In this document: positions 8,670-17,426 of the stretch, piece by piece
Layout of the letters: each line of letters starts with the position of its first letter
Position numbering within the stretch: position 1 is the first letter of the stretch
NCBI GenBank assembly: GCA_018374355.1
Contig: JAHAFI010000004.1
Span: 76,300 to 140,299 of the forward strand
DNA length: 64,000 bases
Direction of reading: 5' to 3'
Source: Clostridiales bacterium
Lineage (GTDB): Bacteria > Bacillota > Clostridia > Lachnospirales > Lachnospiraceae
Position numbers and translations under genes: made by a program
The notes under the pieces: model-generated
The model's input: only the letters and a program-made list of their open reading frames with translations
The model's database searches: none
Told to the model about the DNA's origin: nothing

Positions 8670-10280
8670 GTGGAAAATTATGAAAACATCCGTCTGCCAT
8701 GGCCGGATTGGAGGATCGTGAGATCTCTGGGCAGCGGGGCATATGGAAGTGTATATGAAATAGAAAGAAATGTATCAGGTATTCAGGAAAGAGCAGCATT
8801 AAAAATTGTTTCCAGACCGAAAGACACCGGTGAAATAGAAGCCTATTATGATAACGGATACGATCAGGCAAGTATTGCCGCCTCTTATCAAAGTGAACTT
8901 CAGAATTACGTGAAGGAATATAAGCTGATGAAAGAACTGCAGGGGCAGTCCAACATTGTAAGCTGCGATGATTTTACCGTAATTCCAAACGAAAACGGCA
9001 TCGGGGGAAAGGTCTTTATCCGTATGGAACTTCTGACCTCCGTGCAGCAGGTTTTAAGGGAGCGGATGCTTTCCGAGGGTGAAATCATCAAGCTTGGAAA
9101 AGATATTTCCCGTGCACTGGTTCTGTGCGAAAACAAAAACATCATTCATCGGGATATCAAACCGGTCAACATCATGATCTCACCGTTTGGGGATTACAAG
9201 CTGGGGGATTTTGGTGTGTCTAAGATCATGGATCATACCACCTTTGCGACTGCCATGGGAACACCGGAGTATCAGGCGCCGGAGGTAGTGCATATGGAGC
9301 GATACGGCCATACGGCAGATATCTATTCTCTTGGTATTACCCTGTACTGGCTGCTCAACAACCGGAAAATGCCGTTTATCGGTGCGGATGAAATGCTGAC
9401 GCCAATGGTAAAAACTACAGCCATGGAGAAACGCTACAGAGGGGAAAAAATCCCAGCACCGAAGAACGGAAGTGTAAAATTAAAACAGATTGTGCTGAAG
9501 GCATGTGAATACCGTCCGGAGGACAGGTACGCTTCCGCGAGGGAATTGTACGCAGAGCTGGAAGCACTGGGAACAGCATTTGAAAGCGGAAGCCATCAGG
9601 AAAGCAGAAATGAAACGGTTCATGGGACAACCGGGAATTATGCGCAGAAAGAAGGAAATTCATGGGATAATTCATGGGGAGAGTCGCTTGGAAGTATTGG
9701 AAATCCGGCAGGAAAGGCGCAAAAAGCCGAGGCTGGTTATGGAGAAAATGATTCATCCGGCACTATAGGGATGGGAAATGCTGAAAAGAAAGCAAATGAA
9801 AATGATGCCGTCTCACAGCAGACAGTCCGGCAGAATGGTTCCCAGACCGCAGCAGCATCTAAAAAAGAGATGCCTGCTGTCGGTACGAAACGGTCCAAAA
9901 TTATTATAACAATATCGGGAATACTTCTTTTTGTCAGTCTGTTTTTGAACATGGTTAATGCAGGGGGAGCTTCTATTTCTATGAGTATTTATACCCGGTA
10001 CAGGGCTTCTAATGCAAAGGAAATGTTCTGGGTACTAAGCGCCCTGATTCTGCTGGTAATTATTTTTAATTTATTGAATCGTCCAAAATGGTCATTAATT
10101 GGAAGCTTTGGTATATCAGTTTTTATGATTAGCAGATTTATGGATATATTCATATTGCTAAAAGGCAACCCGGAGTTGTCATTGTCTGTTTATTTTTGGC
10201 TGCTTCTCGCCTCAGCAATCACATTTATGGCAGCGGCGGTTAAAGAAGGAGTACTAGACCTTTTTGAAAAATACAGGTGA
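8670..10280 (+). CDS. membrane Ser/Thr protein kinase 1 of the T7SS module
   Basis: The start is GTG 8670, 10 bp after AGGAGG (8654-8659). From there the N-terminus aligns residue for residue with kinase 2 (ENYENIRLPWPDW), so the longer frame from 8577 is not used. Kinase domain about 15-300: Gly loop GSGAYG (21-26), K45, a roughly 35-aa insertion after beta3 shared by all three kinases, HRDIKPVN (160-167) and DFG (180-182), all catalytic residues present. A low-complexity linker about 300-405 matches kinase 2 except that the DnaJ-like cassette is absent. The C-terminal 130 aa contain about four transmembrane helices, so the kinase faces the cytosol on a membrane anchor. Probably paired with the upstream PP2C. 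Confidence 0.92.
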   Translation: MENYENIRLPWPDWRIVRSLGSGAYGSVYEIERNVSGIQERAALKIVSRPKDTGEIEAYYDNGYDQASIAASYQSELQNYVKEYKLMKELQGQSNIVSCDDFTVIPNENGIGGKVFIRMELLTSVQQVLRERMLSEGEIIKLGKDISRALVLCENKNIIHRDIKPVNIMISPFGDYKLGDFGVSKIMDHTTFATAMGTPEYQAPEVVHMERYGHTADIYSLGITLYWLLNNRKMPFIGADEMLTPMVKTTAMEKRYRGEKIPAPKNGSVKLKQIVLKACEYRPEDRYASARELYAELEALGTAFESGSHQESRNETVHGTTGNYAQKEGNSWDNSWGESLGSIGNPAGKAQKAEAGYGENDSSGTIGMGNAEKKANENDAVSQQTVRQNGSQTAAASKKEMPAVGTKRSKIIITISGILLFVSLFLNMVNAGGASISMSIYTRYRASNAKEMFWVLSALILLVIIFNLLNRPKWSLIGSFGISVFMISRFMDIFILLKGNPELSLSVYFWLLLASAITFMAAAVKEGVLDLFEKYR

Positions 10281-10309
10281 AATAATCCCATAATAGACGA
10301 GGAAATATC

Positions 10310-12121
10310 ATGGAAAACTATGAAAACATCCGTCTGCCCTGGCCGGATTGGAGGATCGTAAGACCTCTCGGCAGCGGGGCATATGGAAAAGTATACGAGA
10401 TAGAAAGAAATATATCAGGAATTCAGGAAAAAGCAGCATTAAAAATCATTTCCAGACCAAAGGATTCCAGCGAAATAGAAGCTTATTACGATAACGGATA
10501 CGATCAGGCAAGTATCGCAGCCTCCTATCAAAATGAGCTTCAGAATTATGCGAAGGAATATAAGCTGATGAGGGAACTGCAGGGGCAGTCCAACATCGTA
10601 AGCTGCGACGATTTTACCATAGTTCCCCACAAAAACGGCATCGGAGGAGTTGTTTTTATCCGTATGGAACTTCTGACCTCCTTACAGCAGGTTTTAAGGG
10701 AACGGACACTTTCCGAAAGAGAAATCATCAAACTTGGAAAAGACATTTCCCGCGCGCTGATTCTGTGTGAAAGCAAAAATATTGTCCACCGTGATATCAA
10801 ACCGGTCAATATCATGATCTCTTCGTTTGGGGACTACAAGCTGGGAGATTTCGGTGTATCTAAGATCATGGATCACAATACTTTTGGAACACCTATGGGG
10901 ACACCGGAGTATCAGGCGCCGGAAGTGGTACATATGGAAAAATACGGAAATACGGCGGATATTTATTCTTTGGGAATTACCCTGTACTGGCTGCTCAATA
11001 ACCGGAAAATGCCGTTTATCAGTGCAGATGAAATGATGACACCAATGGTAAAAAATGCAGCGAAAGAGAAACGCTACAGAGGAGAAAGAATTCCTGCACC
11101 CAAAAATGGAAGTGCAAAATTAAAACAGATCGTGCTGAAGGCCTGTGAATACCGACCGGAAGACAGATATGCTTCCGCAAGGGAATTGTACGCAGAACTG
11201 GACGCACTGGGAGAAGCATCTGAAAGCGGCAGCCGTCAGGGAAACAGAACTCTGCCCAAAGGATCAGATATACATAAAACCTTATCGATTACGGAAAATG
11301 AAATAGGAACAACTAAAACGGTTTGCGTTCAATATCCCAATGGTCAGGAAAAGGCATTTGATGTAAATGTTCCGACAGGTATAACCAACGGTCAGTCAAT
11401 CCGTCTGAGAGGTCAGGGGATGACGACAGCAGGAGGACGGGCGGGGGATTTATATTTGAAGGTTGTCGTATCAGGAAATAATGAGAACACTTGGAATTAT
11501 GCGCAGAAAGAAAAAAACTCATGGGGTGATTCATGGGGCGAGTCGTTTGGAAGCATTGGAAATCCGGGTGGAAGGGCGCAAAAAGCGCAGGGGCAGAAAA
11601 AAGCCAAGGTCTATCATGCAGAAGATTTCGGTAATCATGTTGAGGGAGATATATTTGGCGAGTTATTTGGAAAAGATTCATCGAGCACTGTTGGAATAAA
11701 AAATGCTGCAAGAAAAAAGAATGAAGCAAAGAAACCAAATGAAAATGGCATTTCTCTGGATCAAATACTTGCAGAGATCAGCGTGGAAAAAACAACGGCA
11801 GGAAATATAACGATGGAAATTTTTATTGAAATATTATTTTGTGGAGGCGGAGTTTTTTTATTTGCAGTGGGCGCATGGCTGATTGGGATAATTTTGATTG
11901 TTTTTGGTATAGTTGGATTGACTGGTTTTGGGACTATAGATTTTACAGAATGGATGAAGAAAAATAAAGAAAAGGTAAAGAATATTGATGATTTAATTAA
12001 AAACAACCCCGAATTTGCCAAACGTTTATATTACCAAAAATGCCCCAAAAAGCATTTATTGGAGTATATGGAAAAGTTGAATCCGGCCGTAGTGAATGAA
12101 ATCAAAGCCTCAAAAAGATAA
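10310..12121 (+). CDS. Ser/Thr kinase 2 fused to a DnaJ C-terminal-domain cassette
   Basis: A protein of 603 aa. The kinase domain (about 15-300) is nearly identical in plan to kinase 1, with GSGAYG, K45, HRDIKPVN and DFG intact. Residues 320-390 then read as part of a DnaJ substrate-binding C-terminal domain: GTTKTVCVQYPNGQEKAF, then VPTGITNGQSIRLRGQG and AGDLYLKVVV, in the order seen in Hsp40s. The linker after it (NYAQKE, SWGESFGSIG) is shared with kinase 1. GDIFGELFG (446-454) recalls the DIF motif of DnaJ G/F regions. A hydrophobic segment at 502-540 probably anchors it, and a charged tail follows. There is no J domain (no HPD). Likely a phosphorylation-linked client-binding kinase. Confidence 0.9.
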   Translation: MENYENIRLPWPDWRIVRPLGSGAYGKVYEIERNISGIQEKAALKIISRPKDSSEIEAYYDNGYDQASIAASYQNELQNYAKEYKLMRELQGQSNIVSCDDFTIVPHKNGIGGVVFIRMELLTSLQQVLRERTLSEREIIKLGKDISRALILCESKNIVHRDIKPVNIMISSFGDYKLGDFGVSKIMDHNTFGTPMGTPEYQAPEVVHMEKYGNTADIYSLGITLYWLLNNRKMPFISADEMMTPMVKNAAKEKRYRGERIPAPKNGSAKLKQIVLKACEYRPEDRYASARELYAELDALGEASESGSRQGNRTLPKGSDIHKTLSITENEIGTTKTVCVQYPNGQEKAFDVNVPTGITNGQSIRLRGQGMTTAGGRAGDLYLKVVVSGNNENTWNYAQKEKNSWGDSWGESFGSIGNPGGRAQKAQGQKKAKVYHAEDFGNHVEGDIFGELFGKDSSSTVGIKNAARKKNEAKKPNENGISLDQILAEISVEKTTAGNITMEIFIEILFCGGGVFLFAVGAWLIGIILIVFGIVGLTGFGTIDFTEWMKKNKEKVKNIDDLIKNNPEFAKRLYYQKCPKKHLLEYMEKLNPAVVNEIKASKR

Positions 12122-12157
12122 CAAAGCAAGTTGAAAAAATAAAACAGGAGAAACAGG

Positions 12158-14803
12158 ATGGAGAGCGATAAAAACATTCCCATTCCATGGCCGGACTGGC
12201 ATATGGTGCGCAGGCTGGGCAGCGGAGGCTTTGGAAGCGTCTATGAGATTGAAAGAGAACTCTACGGAGACAGGGAACGGGCCGCCATGAAGGTCGTAAA
12301 GTTTCCCGAAAGCGCGTCAGATCTGGAGAATGACTACAACAGCGGTATGACCGAAGAAGAGGTCAGGGTAAAATATACCTATATCCAGAAATACATGATG
12401 GAAGAATACAGACAGATGCTGGAATATAAAGGGCACAGCAACATCGTGAACTGCCATGATTTCTCGGTCATACAGAATCCCGGTCAGCCGGGGTTCACCA
12501 TTTATATCCGTATGGAGCTTCTGACCTCTCTGAAAGAGGTCCTGCGTAAAGAAAATTTTTCAGAGGCAAGAATTATACAGGTGGGAACTGACATCTGCCG
12601 GGCGCTGGAACTCTGTCAGCAAAAAGATCTGATTCACCGGGACATTAAACCGGATAATATTCTGGTGTCAGAATTTGGAAATTTTAAGCTGGGTGACTTC
12701 GGAGTGGCGCGGACAATGGAAAAGACCATGAGCGCATCCAAGACAGGAACAGACTGGTATATGGCTCCGGAAGTTGCGAAGAAGATGAAATATGGAAAAA
12801 GCGTAGATACCTATTCCCTGGGACTGGTGCTGTACTGGCTGCTGAATCATTATCGTCTTCCGTTCGTCCCACTAAAAGACCGTATCACAGCAAAAGATAT
12901 GGAGATGGCTTACCGTCTCCGAATACAGGGAAAGGCGATTCCGGAACCGGCAGAAGGAAGTCCGAAACTAAAGGCAATCGTACTGAAGGCATTATCTTTT
13001 GACCGGGAGAAGCGTTACCATCTGGCAAGAGAGATGCGGGAAGCTCTGTGTTCTATTGAAAAGCCGAAAAGAAATCCCGTACAAAGAGAGCCTGCACAAA
13101 GAGAATCTGTACAGAGAGAACCAGTACAAAGAAACGCGGAGCAGGGAAAATGGAACGCAGCAGAAGCAACAAAAGGGATGTTTGGCATCTATTTTGATGA
13201 TGGAGAAATTCATGTGCGGATGTGGATAGAGGGTGAAACCAGACCCATTCTTAAAATGCCGGCAGTTTATACATTTGACGATCTGAGTGATACGCTGGCC
13301 GGAAACTGTGCGGTAAATTATCAGAAATGTCATAAAGAAAAGAAATTGTATTCGGTACTTCGCCTCATGAAAATACAGGATGATTACGAAAGTGTAACAG
13401 CGAGAAAAAATGGAGAAGAAATATGCTGCATTTTAATGAAAGAGCTGAAAAGAGCTCTTGAAAAAACTCCATACGGAAAGAACCGGGATTGCGTGATAAC
13501 CGTACCTGTTTCATCTCTGCTCGTACAAAGAAGTATACATAAAGCGATGAAAGAGGCAGGTTTTTGTGTACGCAGGCAAATAAGCACAGCGGTGGCCTGT
13601 GGGATTTCAAAAGCATATGAGATGAAGCAAAACCGGGATTTTGCGGTGTATATAGCGGCAGATGGAGAATATCAGTATGTAAAGGCGGAGTATGAGGACG
13701 GTTTTTTGGAGATTATTGAAAATACCATTGATCTGCAGAGGGAAGGAAGAATGAACATCCCCTCCGGTCCTCTCGTGTATTATGCAGGCGATCCAACATT
13801 TTGCAGGCAATATAGAGGGGCTGAGGAACTTTCCGTTGTTGCGGCAGATGGGGCAGCGCTTCAGGGAGCGAAACTTCGGGGGATTTATGATGTGAATGAT
13901 CTTCTGTTAGATGTTTTTCCATGGAAAGTCGGAATAGAAATTATGGATGAAAATAAAAATTGCTGTCTTCCTTTAACATGGATGATACAAAAGCCCGTAA
14001 CTGTTCCTGCGAAAAGTGAGCCTGTCAGTATCCGGCTGGGTTCCGGGATACAAGGAAAAAGATTGAGAATGTATATAGGACAAGATGAACCGAAGCAAGC
14101 CGTCAGAATGCTCGAAGAATGGAAGCTGGAAAAAATATGTAAAAAATTCGAAAATGAGCCAAACCAGTTGGAGGCCATTCTCTATTTGGGTTCAGATATG
14201 TGCGACATCAAAATTGAATTAAAACAGCCGGGAAGGAACGCCCCCTCAATCCCCATTACGTTTCTTCAGGATGAGGAAAAAAAAGATAACCCCGGTCCGC
14301 TTACGATGGCTTTGGTGCAGCAAATATTGCAGGAACTCTACGACACTGCTGAAAAATTTCGTTCAGATGCCGAAAGTCCGAAAAAACGGAATATGAATTC
14401 TGCGATCCGGCAGGGAATGCAGATGATAGCAAGACAAAGCATAGAAATACTTGATCGCTACAAGTTTTGTGATATCGGATGGGAACTGGATACGTTAATT
14501 GAGCAGATGCTGTCCATTGCAGATAACCTGGAGTATGGATTAAAAGAAGCCGAAAGGATGCAGTGCGGGAATGAAAAAAGTCACCTTCTATATTTCTATA
14601 AAATAATACGCAGCAATCTGCTTAAATTAAATGTGATCCCCATAGAGGCGCAAGGCAGGCGTTTTGACCCGTACATACACCACGCGCTGGCGGCAGAATG
14701 GACAGAGGGCGTGGAAACAGATATGATTACGGAAGAGATTCAGAAAGGGTACTTTAGAGGGGAAAAACTCCTGAGAGCGGCAAAGGTAAAAGTGGCAAGA
14801 TGA
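12158..14803 (+). CDS. Ser/Thr kinase 3 fused to degenerate Hsp70 and GrpE domains
   Basis: A protein of 881 aa. Kinase domain about 15-300 with GSGGFG, K45, HRDIKPDN and DFG, then a five-residue repeat linker (308-326, xVQRE type). Residues about 340-600 follow the Hsp70 nucleotide-binding domain: EEICCILMKELKRAL, then CVITVPVSSLLVQRSIHKAM, then AADGAALQGAKLRG and LLLDVFPWKVGIE. The phosphate loops are ruined (GIYFDDGEI for GIDLGTTNS; IAADGEY for DLGGGTF), and lobe IIB is apparently deleted. About 600-700 resembles the substrate-binding beta domain. Residues about 715-881 are GrpE-like: a helical stretch, then IPIEAQGRRFDPYIHHA and QKGYFRGEKLLRAAKVKVA, as in the GrpE head. No transmembrane segment. 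Kinase likely active; Hsp70 part likely a pseudo-ATPase. Confidence 0.92.
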   Translation: MESDKNIPIPWPDWHMVRRLGSGGFGSVYEIERELYGDRERAAMKVVKFPESASDLENDYNSGMTEEEVRVKYTYIQKYMMEEYRQMLEYKGHSNIVNCHDFSVIQNPGQPGFTIYIRMELLTSLKEVLRKENFSEARIIQVGTDICRALELCQQKDLIHRDIKPDNILVSEFGNFKLGDFGVARTMEKTMSASKTGTDWYMAPEVAKKMKYGKSVDTYSLGLVLYWLLNHYRLPFVPLKDRITAKDMEMAYRLRIQGKAIPEPAEGSPKLKAIVLKALSFDREKRYHLAREMREALCSIEKPKRNPVQREPAQRESVQREPVQRNAEQGKWNAAEATKGMFGIYFDDGEIHVRMWIEGETRPILKMPAVYTFDDLSDTLAGNCAVNYQKCHKEKKLYSVLRLMKIQDDYESVTARKNGEEICCILMKELKRALEKTPYGKNRDCVITVPVSSLLVQRSIHKAMKEAGFCVRRQISTAVACGISKAYEMKQNRDFAVYIAADGEYQYVKAEYEDGFLEIIENTIDLQREGRMNIPSGPLVYYAGDPTFCRQYRGAEELSVVAADGAALQGAKLRGIYDVNDLLLDVFPWKVGIEIMDENKNCCLPLTWMIQKPVTVPAKSEPVSIRLGSGIQGKRLRMYIGQDEPKQAVRMLEEWKLEKICKKFENEPNQLEAILYLGSDMCDIKIELKQPGRNAPSIPITFLQDEEKKDNPGPLTMALVQQILQELYDTAEKFRSDAESPKKRNMNSAIRQGMQMIARQSIEILDRYKFCDIGWELDTLIEQMLSIADNLEYGLKEAERMQCGNEKSHLLYFYKIIRSNLLKLNVIPIEAQGRRFDPYIHHALAAEWTEGVETDMITEEIQKGYFRGEKLLRAAKVKVAR

Positions 14804-14903
14804 AAACCGGTATGCGCCATTCATACGTTCATCAGCGGCAAGTATCTATGGCAATCAGTTTCTGTTTCTGCTATAATTAAGAGCGTATCATAGAAAAAGC
14901 TAA

Positions 14904-14914
14904 CTGGTAACCAG
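14904..14914. promoter_or_regulatory. small palindrome before AAA-ATPase gene
   Basis: CTGGTAACCAG is a perfect 5+1+5 palindrome about 20 bp before the ATG at 14935. A TATAAT-like hexamer lies upstream near 14873 but its -35 is weak. Could be an operator; nothing else supports this. Confidence 0.25.
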
Positions 14915-14934
14915 CCAAAAAGGATGGTGAAATT

Positions 14935-16635
14935 ATGGCAAGAACAATAGCTATTGGCCTTCAGGATTTTGAAAAAATCAGAACAAAAGATACATTTTAT
15001 ATTGATAAAACAGACTTTATACGTGAATGGTGGGAAACAAATGATGAAGTTACATTGATCACCCGTCCCAGACGATTTGGAAAAACATTGACTATGAGTA
15101 TGGTGGAGCAATTTTTTTCTGTAAAATATGCAAATCGCAGTGCAATGTTTGAAGGATTGAAGATTTGGGAAAATGAGGGTTATCGGAAGCTGCAAGGAAG
15201 TTTTCCGGTGATCAGTCTTACGTTTGCAAATGTCAAGGAACGAAATTTCCATATGACAAAACAGCGGATTGGTCAAATTATTACTGATTTATATAATAAA
15301 CATGAGTTTCTGTTAGATGGAAATTTTTTGACAGATGAAGAAGAAAAGTTCTTTAGAAGCGTCACAATGGATATGGATGAAACAGTGGCAACCATGGCAA
15401 TCCATAAGATGTCAGATTTTCTATCACGGTATTATAATAAAAAAGTAATTATTTTGCTTGATGAATATGATACACCTATGCAGGAGGCTTATGTAAACGG
15501 ATATTGGGACGAGTTTGCATCTTTCATGCGTAATATGTTTCATGCTGCATTCAAAACAAATCCATATTTGGAACGTGCTCTTTTGACAGGGATTACCCGA
15601 ATCAGCAAAGAATCTATCTTTTCCGACTTAAATAATTTGAAAGTGGTAACGACTACCTCTGCAAGATATGCTTCTGCATTTGGATTTACGGAGGAAGAAG
15701 TGTTTTCTGCTTTGGAAGAATATGGATTAGCGGATAAAAGTGAAGAAGTAAAAGACTGGTATGATGGATTTTCCTTTGGTGAAAAAACAGATATTTACAA
15801 TCCATGGTCGATTATCAACTATTTAGACGAGAGAAAACCGGGGCCATACTGGACGAATACAAGTGGAAACCGCTTGGTTGGAAAACTAATTCAGGAGGGT
15901 TCCAGACAGATAAAAGAGTCCTTTGAAGAACTTCTTACAGGAGGGACAATTTTAACGGAAATTGATGAGCAGATTGTATATAATCAACTGGATTTGGACG
16001 AGAGTGCAATCTGGAGTCTTTTGCTGGCCAGCGGTTATCTTCGTGTAAAAAAATGCAAGATCACAGGACAGGACTATGGGGCGTGGAAGCAGATTTATGA
16101 ATTGCAGATTACAAATTTTGAAGTAAAAATCATGTTCAGAAAAATGGTACAGAGTTGGTTTCACCCCGTGGCATCCAGTTATAATGATTTTATGAAAGCA
16201 CTTTTACAGGATGACTTAAAAGCGATGAACGTCTTTATGAACCGTGTGGCGCTAACTACTTTCAGCTATTTTGACAGTGGACAAAAGCCTTCGGAACAGA
16301 AGGAACCCGAACGATTTTATCATGGCTTCGTACTTGGATTAATTGTTGAACTGGCTGAAAATTATCATATTACATCAAACCGTGAGAGTGGATTCGGGCG
16401 GTATGATGTATTGCTGGAACCAAAGACTCCTCATATGGATGCCATGATTTTTGAATTTAAGGTACAGGATACAGAGGAAGAAAAAGACTTGGTGGATACA
16501 GTAGCTTCTGCGCTGAAACAGATTGAAGAGAAGCAGTATACTGCTGAGTTAATCTGCAAGGGGATTGCCAAGGAACGTATCCGAAAATATGGTTTTGCAT
16601 TCAATGGAAAAAGAGTATTGATTGGACGAGGGTGA
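14935..16635 (+). CDS. AAA-ATPase-like protein with PD-(D/E)XK nuclease-like C-terminus
   Basis: A 566-aa protein of the family common in gut Firmicutes and Bacteroidetes (Pfam AAA-ATPase_like plus PDDEXK_9). N-terminal FYIDKTDFIREW, then Walker A TRPRRFGKT (44-51), Walker B-like VIILLDEYDTP near residue 180, and a C-terminal nuclease fold with RYDVLLEP and IFEFKV supplying D and E-x-K residues at about 490-515. Members occur in many copies per genome and the function is unknown; mobile-element or defence roles have been proposed. It stands alone, with its own probable terminator downstream and no visible partner gene. Codon use is more AT-rich than in the T7 genes upstream, consistent with separate acquisition. 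Confidence 0.85.
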   Translation: MARTIAIGLQDFEKIRTKDTFYIDKTDFIREWWETNDEVTLITRPRRFGKTLTMSMVEQFFSVKYANRSAMFEGLKIWENEGYRKLQGSFPVISLTFANVKERNFHMTKQRIGQIITDLYNKHEFLLDGNFLTDEEEKFFRSVTMDMDETVATMAIHKMSDFLSRYYNKKVIILLDEYDTPMQEAYVNGYWDEFASFMRNMFHAAFKTNPYLERALLTGITRISKESIFSDLNNLKVVTTTSARYASAFGFTEEEVFSALEEYGLADKSEEVKDWYDGFSFGEKTDIYNPWSIINYLDERKPGPYWTNTSGNRLVGKLIQEGSRQIKESFEELLTGGTILTEIDEQIVYNQLDLDESAIWSLLLASGYLRVKKCKITGQDYGAWKQIYELQITNFEVKIMFRKMVQSWFHPVASSYNDFMKALLQDDLKAMNVFMNRVALTTFSYFDSGQKPSEQKEPERFYHGFVLGLIVELAENYHITSNRESGFGRYDVLLEPKTPHMDAMIFEFKVQDTEEEKDLVDTVASALKQIEEKQYTAELICKGIAKERIRKYGFAFNGKRVLIGRG

Positions 16636-16648
16636 ATGCTGCATTTTT

Positions 16649-16686
16649 ATCCACTCAGGAGTTAACAGCTTTTGAGTGGATTTTTC
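16649..16686 (+). terminator. rho-independent terminator after the AAA-ATPase gene
   Basis: ATCCACTCA (16649-16657) pairs with TGAGTGGAT (16673-16681) and is followed by a T run. Ends the ATPase transcript. Confidence 0.8.
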
Positions 16687-16711
16687 GTGCCCTTTGCTAT
16701 CAATTTTCATG

Positions 16712-16746
16712 AAAAAACAGGTCAGAGATTTCTCTCCAACCTGTTC
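16712..16746 (-). terminator. rho-independent terminator of the rubrerythrin gene
   Basis: On the minus strand AACAGGTTGGAGAG pairs with CTCTGACCTGTT and runs into a T tract (A run at 16712-16717 on plus). It lies just after the rubrerythrin stop. Confidence 0.75.
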
Positions 16747-16765
16747 AGATATCAAGTGTTGATTT

Positions 16766-17308
16766 TTAGTTGAAGTATCTCTTTAACAGACCTTCAAATG
16801 CCTTGCCATGTCTTGCTTCATCTCTTGCCATCTCATGTACAGTATCATGAATAGCATCCAGATTAGCAGCTTTTGCACGTTTAGCCAGATCAAATTTACC
16901 AGCAGTAGCGCCGTTTTCTGCATCTACTCTCATTTCCAGATTCTTTTTGGTGCTGTCAGTAACAACTTCGCCCAGAAGCTCTGCAAATTTTGCAGCGTGT
17001 TCAGCTTCTTCCCATGCAGCTTTTTCCCAGTACAGACCGATTTCAGGATATCCTTCTCTGTGAGCAACTCTTGCCATAGCCAGATACATACCAACTTCAG
17101 AACATTCTCCTTCGAAGTTTGCTCTCAGGTCTTTGATGATATCTTCAGAAACGCCCTGAGCAACGCCTACTACGTGCTCTGCAGCCCATGTTTTTTCACC
17201 AGCCTGCTCTGTGAATTTTTCAGCAGGTGCTTTACAGATCGGGCAAAACTCCGGTGCAGAATCTCCTTCGTGAACATAACCGCATACGTTACATACAAAT
17301 TTCTTCAT
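16766..17308 (-). CDS. reverse rubrerythrin (peroxide reductase)
   Basis: A 180-aa cytosolic iron protein that reduces hydrogen peroxide in anaerobes. The rubredoxin-type domain is N-terminal (CNVCGY at about 5-10 and CPIC at about 22-25), as in reverse rubrerythrins. The diiron four-helix domain follows, with Glu ligands in FEGECSEVGMY, EKAAWEEAEHAAK and MARDEARHGKAF. It is full length with a good ribosome site. A PerR-type palindrome lies upstream of the start (17358-17375) and perR is the neighbouring gene in the same orientation, so it is probably peroxide-inducible. The product likely protects this anaerobe from transient oxygen. Confidence 0.95.
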   Translation of the reverse strand: MKKFVCNVCGYVHEGDSAPEFCPICKAPAEKFTEQAGEKTWAAEHVVGVAQGVSEDIIKDLRANFEGECSEVGMYLAMARVAHREGYPEIGLYWEKAAWEEAEHAAKFAELLGEVVTDSTKKNLEMRVDAENGATAGKFDLAKRAKAANLDAIHDTVHEMARDEARHGKAFEGLLKRYFN

Positions 17309-17357
17309 GTGATAATCTCCTTTTCTTATATAGTGAATTTTTATTTTGTTATCTTGA

Positions 17358-17375
17358 TAATAATAATTATTACTA
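17358..17375. promoter_or_regulatory. PerR-box-like palindrome upstream of rubrerythrin
   Basis: TAATAATTATTA (17361-17372) is a perfect 12-bp palindrome within an 18-bp imperfect one, AT-only like the Firmicute PerR box. It lies about 50 bp before the rubrerythrin start. Repression there by the adjacent Fur-family gene is the simple reading. Confidence 0.65.
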
Positions 17376-17426
17376 TTTTAATTTAACATATCCCTTTCTG
17401 TTTGTCAACAGATTATTTGAAAAAAA

